Part shown: positions 36,610-47,000 of the stretch, in pieces
Layout of the letters: each line of letters begins with the position of its first letter
How positions within the stretch are numbered: position 1 is the first letter of the stretch
Assembly: GCA_032718565.1 (NCBI GenBank)
Contig: JAVGVS010000474.1
Span: forward strand, 1 to 64,000
DNA: 64,000 nt
Direction: 5' to 3'
From: Distichodus sexfasciatus
Taxonomy: Eukaryota > Chordata > Actinopteri > Characiformes > Distichodontidae
Notes under the pieces: model-generated
What the model saw: the letters and a program-made list of their open reading frames with translations, nothing else
Databases searched by the model: none
Told to the model about the DNA's origin: nothing
Position numbers and translations under genes: made by a program

Positions 36610-36724
36610 GCTCCCTCTTGTGTTGAGAGATTTCCCATCCCACCCCCCCTCTCTTTTTCGAAAATGGTACGTGCCGTGCCTAGCTGTAATTTTCCACTCT
36701 CTTCTGCTCCACTGTGGGGGAAGG
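36610..36724 (+). repeat. Array A-module 3
   Basis: GCTCCCTCTTGTGTTGAG, a C-rich stretch, AAAATGGTACGTGCCGTG, TAGCTGTAATTTTCCACTCT and CACTGTGGGGGAAGGG. It is followed by TTTTTCTACCATTT, shared with module 4. Confidence 0.7.
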
Positions 36725-36959
36725 GTATTTTTCTACCATTTGCCTAGTTGTTTTAGTAAAGAAAACGCACAGAAAACGATCACATTCAAAGATTTGCTTT
36801 TCAACATGTTCTTTTTTGTTTAGTTTTTTTGGGGGGATATTTTTGTGTGGTCTTCTTTTGTACTTTTTTGGGACAGGGCTGTGATATATAATATCCTGCA
36901 CTGCTGCAGTGGTTCATATAACATGTCAATAGTCATTAATTATAGAGATAAAAAATGTG

Positions 36960-37050
36960 AATACGTTGTCTATTGAGCAGTTATAGTTGAGTTCCTCCCT
37001 GACTTGAAAGGACTTTCTCTCTCTCTTTCTCTTCTCGCGCTAGCTCACCA
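36960..37050 (+). repeat. Array B-block 3
   Basis: GTTATAGTTGAGTTCCTCCC, then a CT run and CTCGCGCTAGCTC, in the same relation to module 3 as the other B-blocks. Confidence 0.4.
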
Positions 37051-37674
37051 CCTATTTCTCATTTTTACTGATAATTTTGCATCTCATTTGGTGATTCCTA
37101 GTTTTTAGGCTTTGTTCTACTTTATGCCTTGTTTTTGTGATGTTAAACGTCACAGCATTTTTGTTCCAGAGAACGCTATTTTTAGGTCTCTTTGCACTTT
37201 GTATATGTAATCTCGCTTGATGTTTGAATCTTTGACATTTTTGGAGGTTTGATGGTGGGCTTCTTCTAAAGGTGGTGTTCCAATTTAGTTTCTTGTTGGT
37301 TAATATCACAAAATTTTAGGCTGATCTTAAGACGATTGTCATGTGAGGCCTGTCATGCGAGTTGTCCTAATAAATATTTATACACCATAGAAAATAGCCG
37401 GCGTTCTTGTTTTATGAGATAATTTGATCGGGGGTTATGGAGAACAAGCGTTCCATATTCTTATATTACACATCAGACATCAAATTTACATAACATAAAA
37501 TGTAAAAAATTGCTGATATGAAATAAAACGAAACATTTTACCAAGTATATTTGAACGACAGCCAACTCGAGCATGAGCTTTTGCACTGCTATATCATAGA
37601 AGTGCTGCGTTGGAAATTATTCCAGATTACATGCTCTTTGTCTTGCAAATAATTATAGTGAGATATCCATTTCT

Positions 37675-37805
37675 GCTCCCTCTTGTGTTTGGTATGAGCT
37701 GTGCAGTTTCCACACACCCCTTTCTCCTTTGTGCAAATGGTATGATCCGTCTCTATCTGTAATTTACACTCGCTTTGAGCATTCAGTGCAGCAGTGGGGG
37801 AGGGG
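37675..37805 (+). repeat. Array A-module 4
   Basis: GCTCCCTCTTGTGTTTGG, ACACACCCC, CAAATGGTATGATCCGTC, ATCTGTAATTTACACTCG and GCAGCAGTGGGGGAGGGG, then TTTTTCTACCATTT. It starts 1065 bp after module 3. Confidence 0.7.
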
Positions 37806-37955
37806 AACGTTTTTCTACCATTTACATTTCGCTAAACATAAGCTACCTTTTATTGTGTACAATGTGTGGTTTTAGAAAAGAGTTTCTGAAGCTTGTTATC
37901 GATGTAATGAACCAAAAGATTAAAGTTGAAGGCATATATTTATATTCATTTTTAA

Positions 37956-37957
<2 letters not shown>

Positions 37958-38031
<74 letters not shown>

Positions 38032-38054
38032 CGTATATATATATATATATATAT
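37958..38054. repeat. (TA)n microsatellite
   Basis: About 95 bp of TA with two GTATAT/CGTATAT interruptions, inside the array unit between A-module 4 and B-block 4. Confidence 0.95.
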
Positions 38055-38159
38055 TATATATTTATGTTTGGGTGGCTTTATGTCTGCATTGTTACATTGC
38101 AGTTCTTCTTACAACGTTGTGGTGTTAAATAGCGATACGTAAAAACATTATGCTCCACC

Positions 38160-38260
38160 CAGCTTTTGTTGTAAAGCCCTAGATGAGCTCCCCTCCCCCC
38201 TTCTCTTTCTTTCTCTCCCTCTCCCTCCCTCCTTCCTTCCATGTCGTATGCTCAGTGAAA
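38160..38260 (+). repeat. Array B-block 4
   Basis: TAGATGAGCTCCCCTCCCCC then CTCTTTCTTTCTCTCCC. It matches the position and composition of the other B-blocks. Confidence 0.45.
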
Positions 38261-38781
38261 TGCTAGCTTGCTTCTGTGCACTTTTTACTAGCAGAAAGTT
38301 AACATTTGTCTTTTTGCTTACTTTTTCTTGAGTAAATATTGGTTCTTTCTCCTTTTTAAGGAGGTGTTAGTGGTGTGGTAAAGCAATTAAATGAATTATT
38401 GTAAGTTTGTAAAATTGATTTTTAAAAATTCCATTTTTAACTCCTGGCATGTGGTACTGTAGTCTGCATTATTTTTGCTTTTCTGCATTGATATGTTTTG
38501 CTTTTTTGTTTTCATTAAGTTAGTTATTAAGTTTTCTAGCTCAATAGCAGCGCGTCACTAGGTTAGCCTGCTTTTAAGACAAATGATAAAGAGAAGGTTC
38601 AATCAAGTTTTAAAATGGTAAGAAGCTAGCTATCGGAGTGTTCCACAATGTGAGATCACTAGATCGGGGAAAAGCTTACAGCTCTCAGGACACTACTGAC
38701 CTTTTTAAGACATAAAACTTAAATTCTAGCACATTTTTGTTTTTAGAGGATTTCTTTCAGTATATTAAATTACTAAGTCTT

Positions 38782-38922
38782 GCTCCCTCTTGTGTTGAGA
38801 CAAAACTGTGTCTCTCAACACCCCTGTCCATGGTAAAATGGTACAGTCTGTCTGTAGCTGTAATTTTCCACTCCCGCACTGCAGTCGCAGTGTGTGTGCA
38901 CTATGCTGCAGTGGGGGAGGGG
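38782..38922 (+). repeat. Array A-module 5
   Basis: GCTCCCTCTTGTGTTGAG, CAACACCCCTG, TAAAATGGTACAGTCTGTC, TAGCTGTAATTTTCCACTCC and GCTGCAGTGGGGGAGGGG. It starts 1107 bp after module 4. Confidence 0.7.
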
Positions 38923-41214
38923 TTAGCGCCGTAACCATGTCACATTTTATTTGTGATATATTTTTGACACTTTACATTTTTTTAAACATTTTTTGTGATG
39001 TTGGCAGCTTGTAGAATCTGTTCCACGTTTTATTTTCTCTCCCACTAGAATTTTATTCTCCCTAGCCTTCAGCCTTGACCTATTGACATGTGGTCTTCTG
39101 ATCATATTTTTGGTCCAATTATTTCCACTTTGTCTTCTCAGAATTATTGTCTCGTCATAGGCGAATATTTGCTAGGGTTCATTATTGCCATTGCATTTGT
39201 AGAAAATTGTCGTTTAAAAGTGGTATGTAAATTGTGTTATGGGGGATTCCTAATCTGCATTTTATATGGCATGTTTTTTAGAGTATGTACAAGTGTGCTA
39301 TGCAATTGAGGGAGCGGTTTGTGATTCATGCTTGGGGTATAATCTGCAGTCTGTACATGCTCAATGATTTTTTGCATGTAGGCTAGATGAATGTGTTCCT
39401 CTGGTATTTTTGAAGTGGAACATGAAGCAGAAATGAGGTTCCCATAATTGCAAGCATTGCGGTATTTTATCACAGATTGACACTGATACACTGACACTCC
39501 TACAAAAGGCATTGCACAGCTTGATCCCAACATTTTCAGGGTAAGTAGGAGTGCTGTAAAACTCCCCATAGGTCAAAAATCATAGTGATCGGCTTACGCT
39601 TTGCGCTGTAGCAAAGGAAAATGTTTTGACCTGTAGGCTTCTATGTCATAAAGAGAAGGATTAGCAGTGCGTGTCTATGACATACATAGATCTGTAGTGT
39701 AGTGCTAACCCTTTTGTTTTCTAATTATTCTGTTTTTCCTTTATTATATATATTTTATATTTTTCAGGGTGAGTAGGAATGGTGTGAATAGTAGTATGCA
39801 TACTTCTGTCTATATAGTTTTATGTGACCGATTGCGCAGGCTATATCAAACAATACGAAACTATATCTAAATAATTGTATTTAAACAATTTTTATATTTG
39901 GCGCTCCTTGCGAGTTCCAAAATAATAGAATATTTTTTTGAAAATTGTCTGACCGCACTGACAGATGTGTATGATATTGAATACCACTTTTTATTCAAAG
40001 GAGTTTTCATCCTCATGTATGACGATAAAAACTACCATGTCAAAATTGAACAGTAGATTTCCACAGACGCGCAATAGCAGTAGAAGTAAAAAGTAGAATT
40101 TTCATAGTAGTTTTTGTTTTCCACTTAGTGTTAACTGTTACGTTTTCTAATTTCTATAAATACTGTATTATTAAATAACATAATAGTGCTATTTGAACAA
40201 TAGAAGAAGCTAAAACACTACATAAAATTATAGCATGTAATAATAGAGGTTTTGCAAGCAAAATTTTCATAAAGTGACCTAATTTTTGAAATTTTAGAAA
40301 CCCACCCAATTCTTATAGGAACACTTTAAGAGATTAATTATTGTTATCAATTAAATGTAATAAATTATTATTATGGGGATTCGGTGATTACTTATTTCAT
40401 TATTATTAAATCAGTTTTAGTAAATGGTAGAGAAGCTTCACTACCAAATCACGCGCATTGGATATGACCTTTATACTATGTCATAAAGGTGTGTCTATAA
40501 CATACAGACACCAGTAATACTCAATGACCCTATTATGATGTTTTTTTGCGACGTGTGCTTGGAACCCCATCGTTGCTGTTTGCGCCAATATTTTTCTGCT
40601 TATGGTTTTTGTATTCCAGTCAAATTGAAAATGAGATTAGTAGGCTATTCAGATTTAGGAGCAACTGGCCGTGTTTTCCAAGACTGTCTTTAAAAACGAG
40701 TGAAGTGTTTTTCGTTGGAAATATGCCCACTTCAACAGCTTTTATAAGAGTGAGATCCTTTCATTAGTATCACTGCGGAACAAGTTTCAATCACCTCCTT
40801 TCACAGCTATGCTAAATGAAAATAATAAATTTTAACTTGGTGCTGTCATAACCAAGTACTTGCAAGTATAAAACTCTTGAGGGTTTCTGACCCTCAATTG
40901 ATAGAGATTCAGAAGAACAAACACAGTGAATAAGAGGTAGTCAAAATGGAGGCGCTTACTTTAGAAGGAGAGCAGTACTTATAGTCAGGTTTGTTATCTC
41001 AGAACATAATTTTTGATGCTGGGAGTAAATAAAAATAACCTTTCCAAGACAAAAAATGGTGATTACCCATCAATATCACAATTAGAAATGAGTCTGAAAA
41101 AAAATGAATGAATGAATGATAACATCACCAACAGATACCAACAGATCTCACAAAGATAAACTGAAGGTCTGTTATTGTTGAGAGTGATTCAGCAGCTGCA
41201 GAGTGTTAAGCCCT

Positions 41215-41285
41215 GGCGGCCATCTTGTGTACCTACAGCGAGACACACTCGTTTTCTGTGGCTCCGTGGGGGGAGGGGAGTTCAG
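41215..41285 (+). repeat. Array module with a strong YY1-like site
   Basis: GGCGGCCATCTTGTGTA reads on the minus strand as AAGATGGCCGCC, close to the YY1 consensus. A G-tract TGGGGGGAGGGGAGTTCAG follows 50 bp later, and another GCAGCCATTTT lies at about 41320. Confidence 0.5.
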
Positions 41286-43101
41286 TGAACAACAGTATTT
41301 GTCGGTTCTGCCAGCTAGCAGCCATTTTCAGGAAAGGATTTTCCAAAGCTTAGATTCACAAAGTGGAAAAGGCTAGAAACAAAAAGATTTGAAGTGAAAC
41401 CTTTTAAATTGGTGAAGAAGAATTTCTAGTTTCTTCTCAGAAGGAGTTTCCCCCGTACAGACTTCTCCTTTTTGTACTAAGGCCAAGAATAATTTTGTCG
41501 TGAATTTGTGTCTTTTTATATGCTAACATTCTCCCTCACGTTACATACTAATAGCTATTGTCGTATTTTAATCTTTCATTGCCCTGGATTTATCTCAAAT
41601 GCTAATGCTCTGTAAGCTACTCAGCATTCTTCAGTAAAGGGCTAGTGCTGGATACCAAAGCTAGCCCGTCTTAATCGCTGACCTTTAACAAAATCAAATA
41701 AAAGTTCAAACATGTTTCTTGCAGCCTGTTGTTATAGACAGCAGATTTCAGGGCTGGGAAGCGTGCGTTCTGACAAAGAGTGAGGCTCTGTGTGCGCGCG
41801 GCACGGAGCGAGACATGACTGTATTTAGGAGCTAGACCGCAAATGCTAGCAGAGCTGTTGCAGTAGTGCAGCAGTAATGCAGCGGCTGGTGTCTTTGCCG
41901 CATGCATGCTCAAAAATGCCATTTAAACTAGCGGTCGACTGATTGTGACACGGTAGTAGAAGGACATGAGTTTGAGGAAGTGGAATTAAGAAGAGTACGT
42001 TCTGAAAAGGACTGGTGCATTTTCATAGTAATGTAGAAGTCGTTTGCACATATTCAACAAGATTTATATTTGTAGTTTGAGGGATTAAACATGTTTCATG
42101 CTAATTGTGCACAGTCGGAAAGGGACCTTTGCCTAGGACTTGAGACTAGTTTTCAAAATCCTTTCAAGGTCAGCGTGATTATTTTAAATTAATAATATTG
42201 CTCACCACACCTTAATCATGTTGCTACAATGCCTAGCATTGCCTTAAAATACCAGAAGCAAAGAATGAAAAAAAACTTAATTTTGGTTAGGAATTGACAT
42301 TTTATTGTTCACTTTTTAAGTTGTCATGCATTAAGAAATGATCGTTGATAATTGTCATCTTACACAATATTCAATGTGTACAATATAATAAACGCAAATT
42401 TAAATGTGAATGCAGTAAAATAATTGTTGATATTAGCCAAAGTTATAGGAAAGGGTGCAGGGGTTCCTTTTTTTTTTTAACTCACAGGTCATATCCATAG
42501 TGTATAGTTATACATTTCCTGGAATTAAAACCATAAATTGTAAACAAAAATGAATATTTTTTGTCTGTAGGATTGACTGACACAAAGATATACCTTGTAA
42601 GACCTAAATTTAACTTGGAAATAAAAGAGTCCAACACTAGAAACAATCTGTCCTAACACTTGTGTGTTATGTCAGTCATTTCTTATTGACGGACCGTGCT
42701 GTATAATTTTTGTAACGGAAAATGTATTTTTTTTTTCCAACATGTGTTTTTCTTTTCCCCTCTTTAGCTTCTCTTTAAATTCCAGGGCAGTGCTGTGGTT
42801 AAGTCCATGAGCAGGGAGGTACAAAGCGACACAGCATTCAGGTGAGATTAGTAGCACTTTCTTCTTATTTTTCAAATTAATCTTGATATTTTAGCATGAT
42901 ACATTAAAAAACAACAACTTTGCATCAGGGATAAATGCAAATCCGTGCTCATGTGCAACTGTATGCTACGCTAGAGTGACCCAAACATAAACGCAATCTT
43001 CGATCAGAGGAGTCATACCAAAATTGGAACTTACTAAACAATCATGGCCTTGCATAATCAGCCACCCTTTGTCGCTAGCAGACTCTGTAGACCGCTGTCC
43101 T

Positions 43102-43121
43102 CATTGGCCGCCCAGCCAATG
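43102..43121. promoter_or_regulatory. Palindromic CCAAT-box pair (possible alternative atf7ip promoter)
   Basis: CATTGGC and GCCAATG face each other across a 6-bp GC spacer about 560 bp upstream of the atf7ip start codon. This is an NF-Y-type arrangement. There is no visible TATA box, and promoter activity is inferred only. Confidence 0.3.
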
Positions 43122-43514
43122 TGGGTGGAGACTTTAACGCTGAGCTTTTACCCTCCTCCTGTTTTTTTTTCCCCACCAGAAGCATTTTGCTCTGCCACAG
43201 AGGAGGAAGCGCCTAGTATATTAGTATGCTAATTGAAGAGAACATGTGGATCAGTTTAGGACTTTAGGATTGGATTAGAAATTTGGGTTTCTCTCAGCTC
43301 TGACTTAAAACCGGCTCCTCAGATCTCAAATGGGGTGCCGATGCCGTTGACAATGTAAGCAAAGTTCAAGTGCAGAAGTCTGAGGGTGAAGTTTTTGTGT
43401 CCTTTGCTAGAAATTTACTGATCAGTGGCATTGTGACAATGGCAGCTGTAGATTTAGTGTTTTGGAGGGCAGCTGAAGAACCACAACGCTGTTAAGTAGC
43501 ATCTAGGTTTCAGA

Positions 43515-43528
43515 GTGCCACCTAGTGG
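43515..43528 (-). promoter_or_regulatory. Consensus CTCF-like motif
   Basis: GTGCCACCTAGTGG reads on the minus strand as CCACTAGGTGGCAC, a 14 of 14 match to CCASNAGRKGGCRS. It lies 150 bp upstream of the atf7ip start exon. Confidence 0.45.
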
Positions 43529-43680
43529 TAGTTTGTAGATTTTCTCTAAATTGGACTTGGTTTTGGAAATGATGAGGCGCGTGTTGCTGCTGAATGAAGC
43601 GGGTTCTTCGCTTTCTTTCCAAAGTCATTAACTTAATCCAATTTGTCCCACTCTCCCTTAACAGTTTTACCAGGTGAAAA

Positions 43681-44097
43681 ATGGAAATCGCCGTGCTGGA
43701 AGAGCCCCAGAAGAAGATTTTCCGCGCTCGGAAAACCATGAAGCTGAGCGACCGCCAGCAGCTGGAAGTTCTGCACCACACCTTGGCGACGACGGCTTCC
43801 GGCTCGCCCTCGTCATCTTCGCGGCCCCAGACGCCGCTGATGAACGGAACACACGTGGAGAAGGACTCGCAGCGCAAGGAGACGGGTACCAAATCTCCCG
43901 TCTCGCCCTCATCGAGTTCCTCCCCTCTTCCCCCCATCTCTCTCTCCTTGTCTCGTTCACCTTCGCCGACCGTGGCCCCAAACGAAAACCCCTCTCCCGC
44001 ACCTTCCGAGAAGAAGAAAGGGTCCGAGGAGGGCAAAGGAGAGAAGGAGAAGAAGGTGGAAAAGAAGACAGAGGAAGGCAAGGCCGACAAGACGGAA
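43681..44097 (+). CDS. atf7ip: atf7ip coding exon 1 (start exon, residues 1-139)
   Basis: Acceptor CTTAACAG at 43654, then a short UTR and ATG at 43681. It carries the conserved KKIFRARKTMKLSDRQQLE motif and a Ser/Pro then Lys/Glu-rich tail. Donor is GAA/GTGAGT, phase 0. A long antisense ORF (43503-44177) is a shadow. Confidence 0.93.
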
Positions 44098-47000
44098 GTG
44101 AGTGTCGAATTGAGTAGAACGAGACGTTTACTTTTTACCTCAAACGTTACGCCACCCCCTAGAGGCGATATCGACATAAGCGCCTGTTGGTGTCCTGAAT
44201 GGAATATTTAAGCCTATAGTAAAATTTTAGGAGTAGAATTGTTACAGATTGGAAAAAAGCATATTTCAAACCTTTTAATTCGAACGCTAGACTAGGACTG
44301 ACCTCAAATCGGTATTACGATTAATTGAACGTTTTGTCTCAATTACGACTACCATTTCCTACCGTCATGAGGTTCACACTAACACACTAACTCTTTTCAC
44401 TTCCAGACTTCAAAACCCGTCCGCGCAGGATCTCCTTCGTCGTCCGACAAGAAGAGCAACCCGAGAAATGCCTCGTCCGCTTCCCCGTCGGCGTCGGCCC
44501 AAGCGTTGAACGGTGAGATGTCCTCCATGGATGTTGACAGCGCCTCCCTGGACCACGGTTTAGCGGAGGAGAGCGGCAAAGGCTCCTCGTCCTCCTCGTC
44601 TTCTCCTTCCGGCTCGCCGTCCGCCGGCCTGGAGTGCGACCCGGAGGTGAAAGAGGGCTTCCTCTGCCTCAGCGAGGAAGAAGAAGGGCAGGGAGAGAGG
44701 GATGAGGTGAAAGAGGGGAGTGAGGAGAAGATGGATACGGATAAAGAGGAGAAGAAGGAGGCAGAAAAAGGGGGGAAAGAGGCAGATAGTGCAGGTAATT
44801 AGTGCCTGTTGATCACTCGTAGAAAGTAGCGTCAAAAACACTCGTATGGTGGTCTACGAAAATGTTGACGCCACCGTACAAATTCATTTCTAGCACGGTA
44901 GTACGTAGTCGTAGATGCAAGTTTGTCCCTCATACATGTGAGTCTACTGCCATCTACATGCTGCTGTAATTTACTGCATGACGCACGCTATTTTTTGGGA
45001 ATTTGGCAAGAACACACTGGAAAAAATGGTTTCATCATTTAGTCATGTTAACATCTTTTGTTACCAACATGTGCTACAATTTTTTTAAGGTTTTCTTTAC
45101 CACATTTTTTAAAACTTGGGTCATCGAAGTGTTTTAGGTTGAAGTTAACGCAAGAAGTATGTTAACATTACCTTGTCATTTTTTAAAATTCTCCATCCAC
45201 AGGCAACAGCACTCCAGCAAGTAAAAAGAGATCGCTTTCACCGGTGGGTGGCAAAGACGTAGAGAGTAAAGGGCCCGGAGACAGCAAGAGAGTGAAAGTG
45301 GACGGTGTGGAACTAGAGGCTCAGCTGGAGCTGAAGATCACCGCCAAAGCTAGTAGCCGCTTGAAACTGGAGAAGGTTTGCTGCTAATATCTTAAATTCT
45401 TAAATGCATTCTTACCCAATTTTTAGGGGTGTAACGATATGCATAAGTGCAGGAGCTGCTCATGACTTCCAAAGACATGGCCTTGGAAAAACCCGACTGA
45501 GGAAGCTTTATCCGTACTCTGGGTAAAGCTGCACATGTCTGAGCCTCCGAGCGACACTGATATGACAGTTTGTCCAGAACTGACGTTTCGACTTGTGGCA
45601 GTCCACGATCAAAGTAAAATTTAAACACCTTTGTCCAAGATAGCCAACCTGTAGTGAGATCAAGGGAAAAATAACGTGATTTTGTGCTTTGGTTAAGATC
45701 ACAAGAAAAAATACATTCTCAAGAGCACGAGATAAAGCCTTTTATTATGTCAGTCACGGAAAAAAATAATTTGTGACCGTTTGTTATGATGAGGTTGTTA
45801 TCTTGAGGAAACGAGAAGAAAACTAATGTTGATGCATGTAAATGTCGAATGATATTTCAGTTGCTTTTTTCTGATTTCTGATTATGACTGATACTGTCTC
45901 ATATCAATCGAAAGGCTCCTGAATTGAATCGAATCGAAATCGTATCGTAACAGACCTCGTGATATTGGCAGATGTCCAGTGACTCGATAACATATCGCAT
46001 CGTGCCAAAACGCCACTGACATCTAAATATCGGAACGTCTTCCAGGTGGTGCAGCAGCTGGTGGAGGAGCGTATTCGTGTGCTGCAGCAGACCGTGTTCG
46101 ACCGCAGTCTGCAGGAGCTGAAGGAGAGAGTGGAGAAGATGGACAACACCATCAAGGAGCAAAAGGCTCTCCAACACATCAGCATGCTAAATGTGAGTGT
46201 TGACGTAAGACTCCCTAGATTGTTCCCTAAATTGATATATTATTTTTACTATATAAAATAACCCCATAGTTCTGACTTTTCTAAGGCAACGTCAAGCTAA
46301 GCGAGCGTGAAAGCAGAGTCGAGCAAGGGCTAGCGTAGCGCACGACATTTGAAGAAGAAGTCAAAAGCGCTACCTTTCTTACGTACAATAAACGCGTCAT
46401 TAAATATCAACTGAAAATGTCGAACAAGTCTAAGCAACGGTCCGATGCAGATCACATAAAAAACGTAATTATCAGCCAATTCTGATATCACTTTGCATCC
46501 CTAGTGTAGTCACATATATTTGCTTTTCATTTTTAATGATTTCTGGATCATTTTCTTTTTAAAAGTGAAAAAACATTCTGACACGTTCTCTCGTTGGTTT
46601 CAGGCCAAGGTGGCGCGACTGAGCAAAAAGTTTGGAAACGCTAACCAGGCTTTAGAGAACTCGAAAAAAGAGGTGAGATGGAAGTTTCCGGAAATGTGCA
46701 GGAATATTTGTCCGTTTTTGCATGTTATGCCATAAAACAAAATTCTCGTTTTGTTTTTGCAGACTGCTGCTACTCCTGTTAAGGCAACTGCTACAACCAG
46801 CACCATCCCAGCAACTCAATGGTAAGCACTTGCAAATTTTCGACAAATGAATACTAGCTTCGTAATTCTGCCTTTCAGGATGCTGATAGAACTTACACAT
46901 TTTATGCTGGTGCCTAGAGATGTAGTTGCACCTGATTCCCTAACAGATTTCGGTTTTGTTAAACATTTAGAATAATCAGTTAATGATTCACACAACGAGG

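Larger units (their letters stand above)
16634..43654 (+). other. Long first intron of atf7ip or separate noncoding locus
   Basis: About 27 kb without convincing protein-coding exons. TEs are concentrated at 21.8-26.7 kb. The parts at about 19-20.5, 27-31, 32.4-39.1 and 41.2 kb hold recurring diverged modules listed separately. The stretches 28.0-30.2 kb, 34.8-36.5 kb and 41.4-43.0 kb show nothing I can name. Confidence 0.5.

Noticed and set aside
43503..44177. 224-aa antisense ORF over the atf7ip start exon
   Set aside because: It mirrors the GC-rich Ser/Pro coding exon, runs past the exon into introns, and shows no domain.
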